NCBI GenBank assembly: GCA_029964075.1
Contig: CM057149.1
Location: 8,070,465-8,134,464 of the forward strand
Direction of reading: 5' to 3'
DNA length: 64,000 nucleotides
DNA from: Patiria pectinifera
Taxonomy: Eukaryota; Echinodermata; Asteroidea; Valvatida; Asterinidae
Shown here in pieces: positions 34,914 through 47,599 of the stretch. The notes below the pieces were generated by a model, which searched no databases, was not told the origin of the DNA, and was given only the letters and a program-made list of their open reading frames with translations. The translations under genes and the position numbers were made by a program. How positions within the stretch are numbered: position 1 is the stretch's first letter; every line of letters begins with the position of its first letter.

Positions 34914-35212
34914 AGAATGCCATGGTCCAGTGGTTACGGTGTTTGACTCATGTACGAAGGTGCGTGGGTTCGAACCCTGCCAGGAACATGGTGTTTGTGC
35001 CCTTGGGCAAGACACTTAACTACAATTGCCTCTCTCCACCCAGGAGTATGAATGGGTACCTGTGAGGGTTGAGGACCGATTGAGCGCTGATATCGGCTGC
35101 CGCGTGGTCCCATGGCCTGATGAATAATTGTAATAGGCCTAATTGTAAAGCGCTTTGAGATTGTTGATACGATGGAAAGCGCTATATAAGCGCAAGTATT
35201 ATTATTATTAAA
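34914..35212 (+). mobile_element. tRNA-derived SINE with (ATT)n tail
   Basis: The head has ATGGTCCAGTGGTTACGG (A box) and GGGTTCGAACCC (B box). The body has TTGGGCAAGACACTTAAC, and the tail AAGCGCTTTGAG...GGAAAGCGCTATATAAGCGC ends in (ATT)5. This head-body-tail layout is that of a complete SINE. The 3' tail resembles LINE-derived tails used for retrotransposition in trans in other deuterostomes (recalled, not checked). Confidence 0.9.
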
Positions 35213-36748
35213 GAGATTCTCAAATTTGCAACTTTCTGAACTCCAACATTCTTGCCCCTTGGAAGTATATTTGAATTCTTTGTCTGTACATGGAGGTGGT
35301 GCGGGTGGATAATTTTATCAATTAATTCTATCATAATCAACAAGGGCGGTTTCAGATGTCATATTGACAGAACGGTCCAAAAGCTTGCCTTCAAAGAATT
35401 AATTCTCATTTCCCATGATCTTAACGGCACAGCCCTATCACACCTCAACAGACGAACTGCGTGGATTACAGAAGTTATCAAAACCAGACTTTTTTCTCTT
35501 CAAATTTGGGTACGATTTTAAAAATAGCTGCTAGTGTTGGTCTGACTTGTCTGGGGAGGAAAAGCAGGCTCAATCCAATGGGGGCTATTTTTAAGACAAT
35601 TTGCTCCTCCGGCAAAACAAGTTACCAGGGGACCTGTTATGGAAAAGACCAGGAGTTGGGGCTTGTTTACCAGATAGGTCGTGGGGATAAGGTCTTGGGA
35701 GGACGGATAGGGCAAATTGGGAGGATGTCCTCCTTGGTTATCAGCATCAAATCAGGCCTGAAAATGATCAATCCGTCAAAGAGAATTGGGTCGAAAATCA
35801 GCCCGGGGAGGTCAACACCGGCAAATAATGTCCAAGGGCCCTGAAAAAAACAAAAGTTCTGATCTGGGTCCTGAATTGTGGCCTGAACTTGGTCGGAGTC
35901 TTTTCAAGGCAACTTGTTTTCATCATTTTAAATTTGGTTTTTCAGCTAAAAAAATTATTCTTTTTGTGCATCTTCTAAATTTGTAATCTGGTTTTCTATA
36001 ACCATAGAGCTGGGTCCTAGTTCTATGTTCTAACGGGCGGAACCTTTGGGGGGGGGGGGTGTGATCATAACCACTGTCCCCAATGCCATTTCTCAACAAA
36101 AGAGTCAGTGTTCAACCAGAGATTAAGATGGGAAATCGAAAAAGTTTTAAGTGATAAGTCAACACGCAGAAGTAAGGTTTCCAGTAGAATAAGCTGCCGG
36201 ATGTATCGTCTTATCAAAAAGTGTCTTTTGAAGGAAACCTTGGAACTCTTGACAGTCCGACAAATCTTAGGGATTTGAGGCAAATCCTCTAAAGAACAGC
36301 CAGGACACTAGGCCTTCATAACCATATAATCTGGATTGTTGGTGGTTCAATTTATATAAACTACCTTCCACATGGCACAGATAACTTGTGAAACTTTACA
36401 TGGTTCATCTGGAAAGTTCTCTTATTTCGGTGATAAAACGTATAGGCCTACTGTGTTATGAGTTTCTTCTCTGCTTCATAAAAGAATGATATAGCTTGTG
36501 TGTAGTCCTTTGTCTCTTTCTTATTTTGTTCCCATACAGAGAGTCAACATAATGAGAGGAAAGCATTATGCACTATAAAGGCTTCTCATTCATGGGAGAT
36601 TCTCTGGGATTGAGCCAAGATGGTTATGCTTCTCTCTAGTCTCTCTGATTATAGTTAACATGTTGCTCGGAAGAAAGCTCAGACACTAAACGCAGAATCT
36701 CAGTATGACCATGTGAATATTGAAAATAAATTTGTCTCAGCATAAGGT

Positions 36749-37014
36749 GCTGAATCCAAAAGGATCCAACTATGTCACATACCCGATGGAACCTGTTGGA
36801 TTGAGCATGTTGGATTGAGCAGTTAACCCCTTGTGTACATTCCGCATGCAAAATGTTGGATTCAGCAGGCAACTGAACCGCATTATAATGCCATGTTGGA
36901 CTCCGATGGATTCAGCAGACAACTGAAAATGAGGCACAGTGGATTGAACAGGAAAGTCCGGTTGGACTGTTGGATTTAGCAGGGTAGTCCTGAGGAAGTA
37001 CTAGGGGGTTAGGG
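36749..37014 (+). repeat. Dispersed repeat of TTGGATTCAGCAG motifs, copy 1
   Basis: Contains about seven variants of GTTGGATTNAGCAG spaced 25-60 bp apart, and ends AGTACTAGGGGGTTAGGG. The whole 266-bp sequence recurs inverted at 56701-56956 with high identity, including AGTCCTGAGGAAGTACTAG and GGATCCAACTA. Confidence 0.88.
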
Positions 37015-37775
37015 TTTAACTAAGTATAACTTCTATTACGCTTAGATGAAATCTGAGATGGAGGCAGGAATCAGGATAGGAAGTGCACTAAAATGTATAC
37101 AGGTGACTCTTGTTAAACTCCAATACAAACAAAAAGTCTGGTTATTGTGAACATAAAGCCTTGGTTCCTTCTGTGCATTTACGTACATAATGAATGGGAC
37201 CCATACTCCTCTTCACCCAAAATGTGGATACACCAAACATTTTGGCTAGGTCTGGGTTAATAAGTATTAACAGGAGTCAATTCTACACAGCAGGGGTGAA
37301 ATTGGGGGGAAGACAAATCCACGAAACAATTCAAAGTGTTTGAGGGTCACCCAAGGCCCCAGAGCAAAGTTTTAAAACTTTTATGTAAACACACCTTTAC
37401 AGTAAAACCTCAGGAATTCCACATTTCAAAAAGCATTCTTTCAAAATCCTGAAATCAGGAACAATCTTGACAGGAAATCCGCAAATCAGGAAAAATCCTG
37501 ACAGATATCACCCCTGACACAGACACTGTTAAATTATATACAGACTGCTCCAATGTAGCTAACAGAATGACATTGAAACTGAAGTGCATCAGTATTTGGT
37601 AGCAGCTTGCACTGTGCCAGCATGGTATCAGTGCAAGCTTTGATATCTTGCTTCTCTGTAAGGGTTGGGACTTGTTGGGTGAGCCATGCTAAGGGTTGGC
37701 CTGTAGGCTTGGCCTTCTCACACCTGTGTAAGCTAAGAACATCTGTCAAGGGCAGTGGTCCTTTGGAAAGGTCGA

Positions 37776-38232
37776 TTAAAGGGAATGTACAACATTTGCT
37801 TTTGCTGCAATTTTCAGAAATAAATGGATTGGGAGGATTAGTATGTTATAGCAAATATTGTTCAATTGACTTGCTTCACGTTTTGGGTTTGGAGATGCTG
37901 GAAAATCCAAGAAAACCACCCATGTTTTTGAAGTCTGGTTCCCTGACCCACGTAAGACGAAACGGAGCAATTTATAGACTCTGGAGGATTGCAAGGTCAG
38001 AGAATCCGTCTAGAAGTCTTGTACCCCTCCACAGGTGTGTAATCAATTGCAAAGAAAATGCGGAATAACGCTTTGGAAAAAAAAAAAGTTTCTTGAAAAT
38101 GTCAGCACACCAGGAGCCACGATTTTACAAGATGCTTTCGACTGTCATTCCCTAACAATCCAGTAAGATATTTCGCGATAATTTGATCATTTCGTTTTTT
38201 GATGTTTGCAAATGTTGTTATCTTCCCTCTAA
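37776..38232 (+). mobile_element. Family-1 MITE lacking the palindromic core
   Basis: Starts TTAAAGGGAATGTACAACAT and ends GATGTTTGCAAATGTTGTTA-TCTTCCCT. Matches 26127-26641 along its length, but the segment holding the palindrome is deleted (GCGGAATAACGCTTTGG remains). Confidence 0.85.
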
Positions 38233-39043
38233 AGGGACATAGTCAATGTTCCAGCTGTCGATGCAAAACAAAAAAGTTGCAAAAAATTTAAGAACACAGG
38301 GCTACTATGGATATATGGGTATGGATATATGGGTATGTCCATGTACTCGCTGTAACAATGAACATGCAAATACATCAAAACTCTTCCTATTTTAGTTCAA
38401 AAGAGCCACACAACGGCACTAAAAAAGTTTTATTGAACATTTTCTCAAAGAAACTCTTTCTGGCGTCTTTACAGACATGCTCTTCCCACTTTTCTCTTTC
38501 AAATTTCACCACAACATGCACGCAGCTACATGCAACCGGAATCAAAAACTAGACAAAATTTGTCAATTTCATTGGAAATAAATTTACTGGGAATTGAGTA
38601 GTCAATTCTCCAACTTTACAATTTTTGAAGATAATATTCCATGAGTCATGATAAAATAAAAGTTGGCAAGAATTTCTCTACATGTACCCCCCCCCCTTCA
38701 TTGTTGAATAGTTATAGTGTTCAGTAACACAAATACTATCTTCAACCCTCAACAAAAACCTGAATTTTAACTTTTTGGGATAACTGGGTTGTGGGGCTTT
38801 ACTGTAGCCCAGATTGTTAGCCCTGCAGTCTACAGATAGAACGATACAGATTCAGTTTTAGATTGATACATGTAGGCTATTATACACCTGAACCTGGACG
38901 TGATAGCATGTATCTGATTCTACTCATGGGTGTCAGCGTTTGGTTCCATGTGGCAAACCTATATAGCAAAGCATGACTGCTAATAGTTTGAGATATTCAT
39001 TTGTGTATTTGTTCAAGGGGATGTTGTACAACCAGGTATGCAC

Positions 39044-39876
39044 CCCGCCATACTTCACAGAGTAGTGCAATGAGTGAGAGCAGGGGATATGACAGAGAGC
39101 AATGGAAGCCGTGCCTGGTATGCATGCAGGCATTTCTGGTGTCTTTGTGCATGTGTACCAATGACTAACTCACTAGCTGACTGACTGTCACTTGTGAACT
39201 GGGCAGTGCTATTGTATAGGATTACCTCATAATGAATGGGAGCAATGACAGAGAGCAATGGAAGCCGCGCCTGATATGCATGCAGGCATTTCTGGTGCCA
39301 TCTTTGTGAATGTGTACCCATGACTAACACACTAACTGATGACTGTCACTTGTGAAATGGGCAGTGCTATTGTATAGGATTACCTCATAATGAATGGGAG
39401 CAATGACAGAGAGCAATGGAAGCTGTGCCTGATATACATGTAGGCATTTCTGGTGTCCTCTTTGTACATGTGTACCAATGACTAACTCACTAACTTACTG
39501 ACTGCCACTTGTGAACTGGGCAGTGCTATCATGTAGGATTCCCTCATAATGAATGGGAGCAATGACTGAGAGCAAGGGAAGCCGCGCCTGATATACATGC
39601 AGGCATTTCTGGTGTCATCTTTGTGTGCGTGTACCAATGACTAACTCACTAACTGATGACTGTCACTTGTGAACTGGGCAGTGCTATCATATAGGATTAC
39701 CTCATAATGAATGGGAGCAATGACAGAGAGCAATGGAAGCCGCGCCTGATATACATGCAGGCATTTCTGGTGTCCTCTTTGCACATGTGTACCAATGACT
39801 TACATACTAACTGACTGACTGTCACTAGTGAACTGGGCAGTGCTATCATATAGGATTACCTCATAATGAATAGGCT
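39044..39876. repeat. Tandem array, about 5 copies of a 156-159-bp unit
   Basis: The anchor GACAGAGAGCAATGGAAGCC recurs at 39091, 39247, 39405, 39564 and 39722. Each unit also has TGATATNCATGCAGGCATTTC, GTGTACCAATGACTAACTCA and GGCAGTGCTAT...TAGGATTACCTCATAATGAATGGG. Units are 90-95% similar by eye. The first is the most diverged and the last stops near 39876. No reading frame is kept across units. Confidence 0.93.
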
Positions 39877-40549
39877 AAATCTGGCCCTTGTGTAGACCCA
39901 ATGAATGCAAAGACTTCCAGTAAATAGCCATTCTAAATCAACTGAATATAATTGTGTGCACTCTTGAACCAGCTTTACAAGGCTTGTCTAAGTGTCTTGG
40001 TATGGCTAATCCTTGTAGTGTGTCAACAGCACAAACCAAAAAGCCACGGCCAAAAAACTTTTATTGGAACACAGCCAACTGAAAAAGACTAACATTTTGA
40101 TCTTATACACCAAAATAACTGTGACCAATGTAGACTGCCCCTCCCCCCTCAAAATTTTAGTATTAGCACCCCACCCCACCCACCCTCTCCCATGATGACC
40201 CCCAATCCGTCCCCCACCCTTGGGTTGGGGACAGACTAAGTCAATAGAAAAAGCAGGGATTGTTGTAGATAGCACACATGTACAAACCCACCAAATTATC
40301 ACCATTTTCAAACTCTCTTAACATTGCTAGCATTCCAAGACTGCATGTGATTGACACTAAAGGCAGGCATGAATGTGATTGCTACCTCCCGGGTACAAAA
40401 TATGACCATCACTGAAACTTCTACCAACTGTCCATCCGATGACAAGTACATGTACATTGCACCAAAGGTTCAAACACATTATTTTAAGTTCAAAGTTACT
40501 TTGAAGATTTTTCTCATTCCTGAAATGACCAGTTTCCTGATGTGTCAAG

Positions 40550-41013
40550 GATGTGAAGAGAATTTGACTTTCTGGCGTGCTGTCATTTTGAAGAAAACAA
40601 TAAGCGAAGGTCATTTCCAAAGATGCGTCTAAAAATGAATTGTAGGAAATTTCCGTTAGTAGTTCGTTTTTAATTCGGCCAAGCCGTGAATGGGCGCACA
40701 CAAGCATTGACACGATGCACACACGCGCACGCGGTTGCTATTATTCATTGGTTCTGTGCGTGACATCGCGTAGCTGCAATCAGCTGAATGAGAATGTATC
40801 CCGGACGCTGATTTCGGGTGCAATTCAAAACATGACTCGGCAACTTTTGAATTGAAATCGAGATCCTAGAATATTGTTTTCTCGGAATATACAGCATTCA
40901 CAGAGCTAAAACTTCATCAGGTTATGGTTAAGCACCCTTCTTCAGATTTTGAGCATTTTTGTTGTTGCTTCAAACGAAAAAAATGCACAAATGACAAATG
41001 ATATACGCCTTTA
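40550..41013 (+). mobile_element. Family-2 MITE, 5'-truncated copy
   Basis: Shares TTTCTGGCGTGCTGTCATTT, GATGCGTCTAAAAATG, TTGAAATCGAGATCCTAGAA, AAAACTTCATCAGGTTA and ACAAATGATATACGCCTTTAA with 16062-16551. It includes a CpG-rich insert (40675-40830) not present in the other copy. Confidence 0.75.
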
Positions 41014-41676
41014 ACCCAGGATGTCCATCTGTACCAGTATCAATTTAATCATCATCTTGGGGCATCAGTATAACCCTGCCTACAATTATCGTTATTCCAG
41101 AAACTGTCTTTATACTGAGGTCGGTAGCTTCAGATTTGAGGGGCAAATTTACCCCACCCTTCATCCCCACTAAACCATGTGGTTACGAGAGCCAGTACTA
41201 TATAAAAATGAGTAGTTTAAAAAGCCAACTTACAAAGACAGAATATAAGTTCACATTTGAAGAATGAGATTTTGGTATTTAGTTTCATCAGTGTATCACT
41301 GTATGGGAACGAAGCTATCCCTGAACACCCACTGAGATCAGGTGTAAAACACCCGCCATAAATTTGTAGCATAATCAATTCATCTTTTTTTTTTTCCTTT
41401 TCCGTTTCACACCAAGAAGTGACACGCCGCCCATACAGAAGTCACCGATTTGTTTGACCTGTGCAGGTATGACTGTCAACATAAAATGCATGGGGTCCTG
41501 GCCTCGGAAGTGTGTGCGAGAGTCTGGCCAAACCAAGTACTTGACACACCTCTGTGTTTCTCCCCTATGCCGTTTCTTCAGGTGTGCAGCCTTTGACTGA
41601 TTAGGATTTATGTGGGAAATTGATAGGGATCGAGGTGAATTGGTCAACAAAGAAGAACACCTTTCTTACAAGAGTA

Positions 41677-42019
41677 TTAAAGGGAAGATACCGGTACAAC
41701 ATTTGCAAACATCAAAGAATCAGTCTAGCAGGCTTGTACCCTTCACAGGTGTGTAATCAATTGCAAAGAAAATGAGGAATAGCTATATATGAAAAATTAG
41801 GGGCAGTTTTTGAAAAGAGCCAGTTTTTTTTGCAACGCTGGTCGGCCGACCAGCGTTGGAAAAATGCAGTTTTTCTTGAAAATGTCAGCACAGCAGGAGC
41901 CACGATTTTACAGGATGCTTTAGACTGTCATTCCCTAACAATTCATGCAGTAAGGTATTTCATGATAATTTGATCATTTCGGTTTTTTTATGTTTGCAAA
42001 TATGTTATCTTCCCTTTAA
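41677..42019 (+). mobile_element. Family-1 MITE with a perfect 26-bp palindrome
   Basis: Bounded by TTAAAGGGAAGATACCGGT and GTTATCTTCCCTTTAA. The palindrome at 41833-41858 is exact: CAACGCTGGTCGG followed by CCGACCAGCGTTG. The 5' region is an inverted copy of the 3' end (GCAAACATCAAAGA), indicating internal rearrangement. Confidence 0.88.
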
Positions 42020-42591
42020 GCTTGTTGCGCAAGTCCAGCACATGGCACAAGTTACACACAGTTTTTTTCTTCATTAAAAAGTAAACAGAGGTAATTTACT
42101 GAACCATCCTGAAAGTCATTTCCATAAACTTATTAGCAACTTCCACAAATTCACTGTCAGAGATAGTTATCAAATATAACCCCTCCGTGATAGGCCAGCT
42201 CTGATAATTGAGGATGGCAACAGATAATCTGCCTGGATATAAGCAAGGCCAACTGAACTGTGAGGTGAAAATTGCCAGTAACCCCTGGAAGATGATAGAG
42301 TGGCCTGGATACCATGAGCTTGGTGGAAGTGAGGAAGGTCAAGACAGGTACTGGTATTCTTGGCAAACTGCTGCGACTCCTCTATTTTTGTTTAAACTTT
42401 TCCTTTTCTGGAGGGGAGGTGAGCACATGACAGGTATATACATTTTTTTAATTCAACATACTCAAGTTGAAATCAGAAACCTGTCAACCATGTCAAAATC
42501 CAAATTTGGGGGATTTTTTTTTAAGGCTACATTTTTGAAGTCCAAATAAAAGACGACATTTCAGAAAAGGTTGGTCACCTAAAACACACTG

Positions 42592-42737
42592 ACAGGCAAG
42601 CAACTGGGAATTTAGAAAAAACGAGGAAACTCCAAACCCAACAAAACTTTGTACAGTTTTTTGTTCAATTTGTAATGGCATTCACGAGAACTAAAAAACG
42701 AGGAAATCAGCGGATCCGAGGAAAAGTTGCATGCCTG
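42592..42737. mobile_element. CAGGCATGCAAC MITE, second copy
   Basis: ACAGGCAAGCAACTGGGAA at the left and GAGGAAAAGTTGCATGCCTG at the right. The interior AAAAAACGAGGAAACTCC and CAGCGGATCCGAGG match 6600-6753. Confidence 0.8.
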
Positions 42738-43004
42738 AAAACATAAGGATTTGTTTTTTTCTTTTGTGGTGGTGGTGGTGGGGGGGGGGCTATATTTTTC
42801 ATGCACTGTCGCGACGTGTTACAACCGTGGCCTGTTCAAGAGAGCCAATTGTGATAGTCACAGTGCATGCACACACTGATTTTCACATGAAAGATGTATA
42901 TGTGCACAACTAATCTATTGAATGCAGGATGCACACACAGTGGCAATGGTAATAGCATTCAGGAGTCTGCCATACACTGTATCTCCATCTACATACACGA
43001 ATGT

Positions 43005-43350
43005 GGTTGGACAACCTGTATCATCAGCAGAAGAAGAAAAAACGGAGCTGAATGAGGATTCCTGGAATGATGAGTAAATGGTCCCTGGTTGAACCCCAAG
43101 ATTTCAAGAACACCTTCCACACTAGCAAAGATCCAACCTCTCTCTGTGCACCTTTTTTCAGGCTGCACATCATGTCTGGTTGGACAACCTGCTATCATCA
43201 GCAGAAAAAAAACAGGAGCTGAATGAGGATTCCTGGAATGATGAGTAAATGGTCCATAGTTGAACCCCAAGATTTCAGGAACACCTTCCACACTAGCAAG
43301 GATCCAACCTCTCTGTGTGCACCATTTTTCAGGCTGCACATCATTTCTGT
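43005..43350. repeat. Tandem duplication of a 173-bp unit
   Basis: Two copies start GGTTGGACAACCTG at 43005 and 43178. Both contain GAGCTGAATGAGGATTCCTG, CACCTTCCACACTAGCAA and TTCAGGCTGCACATCAT. Divergence is about 5%. A related fragment is at 63940-64000. Confidence 0.9.
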
Positions 43351-44099
43351 TCTTCCTAGAGACCCATCAACTGTGTTGGGGCAAGCTATAGGGGCCTATA
43401 TTCCCTCCTGTACCTGTCACTATGCTCCACTTATCACTATCACCGATCACTCATTCTCACTTTGAATGTTTGGTAGCCTCTGGGCAACATATCTCTGCCA
43501 CAATGAAAACAAAATACCACATATATTTCCCTTGGCGCAACATCCATCAGAAGCTTTTGTGAATAGTTCTGTCCCTTTCTGGTTTCAGCAAGCAGTACTA
43601 GATCTTTCTCACAACATGAAGCAAATGCCCAATGACATGTTTTCCATGGAGAATACCCTGAAGACAGAGAGTACATAGTGATTTAAGGGGATAAACTGAA
43701 AGAACTGAATAAGATCTACCAAAAATGTCCTTTAATGTGTAATCATGGGATACACATTGTAGCCTACTACGCAGAAGTAAAGTCTTTTATCACCCATAAC
43801 TGACATCATCTTCTGCCCTCAATCCTGCGTGCATTCACTACACCACCTGGTTTCATATTACTACAGACTCACTTGGGTTTCATGTAAAAGCCAAATGAGT
43901 TTCACGATTAACAACTGTATTTCATTGCGACACAGTCATAGTTACCCGAAGAAACATGCTTTCAACCAGCTTTAAGGAATATGTTTGCAAATGGGGCTTA
44001 ACTCGTCAAATATGGTTTCCGTATGTAACAGTTTTATTTTCTTTCTTTCTGGTAATGAAACTAAGGATTCCTCAAAAGCGCCTTAGGCACTGTACATCG

Positions 44100-44310
44100 C
44101 AAGCCTGAAGAAACCTGTAGAGAGGAGACAATGAGAAGAAATTCCAGTTTTAGAGGTGGGAGGAAAAGCCCAGAGGAATATTCTGGGGAAAACCCACGGA
44201 ATCAGGTAGGGAGTGAAAACCCAATCCACATATTGGCCCAGGCGGGATTCGAACCCAGGTCACAGCGGTGGAAGGCGAGGAAAATACTGCTACGCCAACC
44301 TGACTCCCAG
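44100..44310 (-). mobile_element. tRNA-derived SINE, second copy of the 8462 family
   Basis: GGTGGGAGGAAAAGCCCAGA, GGGGAAAACCCACGGAATCA and the inverted tRNA-like end GGCGGGATTCGAACCCAGG / CTGCTACGCCAACCTGACT match 8328-8545. This copy lacks the 113-bp duplication. Confidence 0.78.
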
Positions 44311-46740
44311 TTCTGTTCCTACTCCACCCCAATGCACTTAACAGTTGTCACTTAGATACCCTCTCCCCTCGAAAAAAATTTCTCCAACTGCTTCCCTCAA
44401 TCAGACGCAGGAGGAAAAAGACAGATGCAGATGGAATAAAACAGATGCAGGAAATCATTTTCTAAGTCTTCAAGAGGTTCTCTCTCTCTCTCTTTGAGAC
44501 AATCCACAGCCGAGGCAGAAAGGTTTCAGATACCCCCAAGGACCGGACCATCCCCAGAGCATACCTTTCCAGCATCCTGTATGGAGCACACACAGGTTAA
44601 TGGCAGGAAGCAGTTTGCTTCCAGACATCCAGGATGCAGGCTCTTAAGACCTTACAGATGCACTGGGAATGGGAAGAGATTTGCCAGTTACTCAGGAACT
44701 GGCTGGATCTTTACCTGTTATAAATTTGGTGCGTAGAGCTCTCTCCAAAGTGTGTCAATTGATGCAGTCACAATAATTAAGAAGTAACCGTACTGACCCC
44801 GTATCCTTATAACCGTTCAAGTTTTGCCTCCTCACTTTTACCAAGAGGGGTTCTTTTTGATAACTTTTTCAGAATACATCTTTGAAAGTGCCATCTTTGG
44901 GGTTTTTTCAAACTGATGCCCAAAATTTGTTACCCTGCTCGCTCAGTGGTTGAATGAGATTTGATTAAGTTTTCTGCAAGTGGTCTGCTTAAACCATGGC
45001 AGAGGACCATTGAGTTCAGGGTATATGTCCCTCAGCAATGCACTTTGTCACAAGTTTTAATTGACAAGAGCAAAAAGGACGCAGGTAATTTGTGGGGCTT
45101 GTAACAGAGAAGGATAGGTTCAAAAATCATATGAGCATGTACAAGTAAAAATTGTATACCGTAATGTGGTTTAGTTTTGCAATGCCTGCTTTGTTTCACA
45201 TAGCAACCTCTCTTTCTCTTTACCAAGCGGACAGATTTAATTTTGTCTTGCGTAATATAGAGCCGAGGTAATTAACTCTAGGATGTATTCCAATTAGTGA
45301 ACTAATGTTGCGCTTGTCTAACGTTCCGTCGTTCAAAGGGGCGTATACTTCACACAGGGGGCAAAGGGTGTGCAATTTGTCTTTCAGGCTCAATTAAAAA
45401 AATGTCAAGGCAGCGGCGAAAATGTTCAGTGTTCCATAATGGATGGTATCCTGAGAGTGAAATATGACGGTCAAATATTTATGGGTTGATGATGACAGTC
45501 CAACATCTACGGCTTCTTTTACAGCTTGCTATGCTGGTGGTCTGTGAGCCCCGTTCCTTCATAAATGCCACTCCAAGCATCGTTTGCTATCTAGAATATT
45601 TCAGACATCAAGAAGGAGGGTTAGCCTTACGGCTTGGATGGTTGATGGGGAAAACATGGGAGTGACGAGCGCCAATTTAGAAATGAGTAGTGTATGTCAC
45701 AAGAAAAAGTCTTATTTAATACATCTCGCAGACGCAAAAGTATGCTAAACATCACTGATTGTTGTATCAACTGCCAAAGTACATCTGCAACCATGCAAAG
45801 ATGCTGCATCTTTGTGTACATTCGGTACGAAGGAGAATTAGAGTCAAAGAGATTGGAACATATATTTTGAACAACGGAATAAATTTTGAAAGTCGAATGT
45901 GTCTTTTTCAAGATCTAGCTAACGCTGATAAACGGAATGCATTTTTCAAAAGTGAATGCATTTTTAAAAATGTAACATACATCTTTAAATCAAATACATG
46001 TTAAATCAAATGTATTTCGTCAAACATCGAACGTGTATTTTTAAAGCCTGCATGCATTTTCTAAAACTGAATGAAATTTTGCAAACCGAACATCTTTACG
46101 ATTTGAATGCATTTGATTTTTTGTGAACCAAAATGGAGTGTTTTAGTGTCATTTAATTAAATAGGCCTACGTAGATATCTCTATTAAAAATACTCAATTA
46201 CAACCACTGAGTAAGATTATTCCTTAAGAAAAATCTGTCATAACATTACAAGAGGCCACTCACAAGCCTATACAACAAGTGCATGCAGAGATTTGCATTC
46301 CTACAATAGTACAAAATGTACATTGAGTTAGACCCAGTCATCCGTATTTGGTGACAAATATTCGCGATGAAAATACATGTCTCTCATCACAATGATTCCT
46401 GCATTACCAGCCATGCGTCTCCCCCTATCATGAACTCAGTCAGGTGTGGCCATTCCGCAGTGTATGTGATTGTATTCCATTGTGACGCGAGGCTGTCAGT
46501 CACAAGTCCTGTACAACAGGTGATCCTGTACATTCATACATGTACACATGATGTATACATTGGACCTAGATCACATTCACACTGATGAGTGATTTCCTGA
46601 GCATGACATAGGTGAACAAATAACACCTGAATGTTTTGTCAGGTGTTTTCTCATATCCTGTCACTGTGGGAGTTACATACATGTGCTATAAACGTTGGTA
46701 GTATATCAATTCAAAAAAGAGAACACCATTACTTGTACTC
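44311..46740. other. Intronic stretch; GAATGCATTTT-rich zone at 45930-46110
   Basis: GAATGCATTTTT-like words recur about every 25-60 bp between 45930 and 46110. No gene, tRNA or paired terminal repeat was recognised in the remainder. Confidence 0.45.
44480..44494. repeat. (TC)n microsatellite; others elsewhere
   Basis: A short TCTCTCTCTCTCTC run. Comparable short arrays are (GTCT)4 at 22171-22188 and GGT repeats at about 42766-42780. G or C homopolymers of nine or more occur at about 4374, 18642, 19735, 24818, 34431, 36048, 38690, 47171, 50042, 52567, 55149 and 59884. Confidence 0.85.
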
Positions 46741-47250
46741 AGGGGCGTCAATCACTTCTCAAAAGTGGGGGGGGGACATACCTTGATCGGAACTGATGCG
46801 AGCGCGAAGCCCTTACGGCGTGGGGTTCGCTTAAGGGCCCCGAAAAAAATATGGATTCTAGATGCTCTTTGGTGTGATCTGAAGCAATTTTTAACCATGC
46901 TTTAACTAATGTTTTCTTAGCAAAAGATAATTATTTGAACATCGTTTTCGAGGTTGGAGTCATTGAATCAGCTACCAGAATTCTGGGCTACAGGCGTGGG
47001 GTTCGGGGCCCGCTTAAGGGCCCCCGAAAAATTTTGGATTCTAAATGCTCTGTGGTGCTATCTGAGGCAATTTCTGACCACTTTAACCAATATTTTCTAA
47101 GCAAAAGATACATTGTAGTACATAATACATGTAATAGGGCCCTGTAAATGAGACACGAGTTCAAAACTCTGGGGGGGGGGGGACATTTGATATTGTGTCC
47201 CCCACCCTTCAAAAAGTGGGGGGACATGTCCCCCTGTCCCCCCAGGATTG
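46741..47250. repeat. G-run element with internal duplicated segment of about 175 bp
   Basis: GGCGTGGGGTTCG...CTTAAGGGCCC, GGATTCTA and AGCAAAAGATA occur at 46818 and again at 46993. The outer flanks GGGGCGTCAATCACTTCTCA and CCCCAGGATTGATTG, with runs of nine or more G and facing C runs, suggest a short DNA element around the duplication. Confidence 0.65.
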
Positions 47251-47599
47251 ATTGTACTGTACAAGGGTGTTTAAGAAAACAATTATAAACAACAAATTAC
47301 AATCCACCCTCAAATTCTCAGTCAATTTTCCAACAAAATGCTCAACTCTGACCCGAAGCATCTAACACGGACCGATTAACAATGAGCCTCACATCTTAAT
47401 AAATTCTATACCTTTTGACATTTCCAATGAAGGCCGGAGGCAAGAGGCACCTGGGTAGAAAAATTAATACTGCAAAATGTCACATACCCAATGAAAGAAC
47501 TAGAACTTGGGACATTGGAATGGATGTTCTAGGGAAATTCTGCGTAAGCCAAAACAAATGTTGGTCTCATCTGTGAATGGACGCAACCAGCCCCTGAAC

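Noticed and set aside
39044-39876. CRISPR-like array
   Set aside because: Units are contiguous 157-bp satellites without short repeats and unique spacers, and the genome is clearly eukaryotic.
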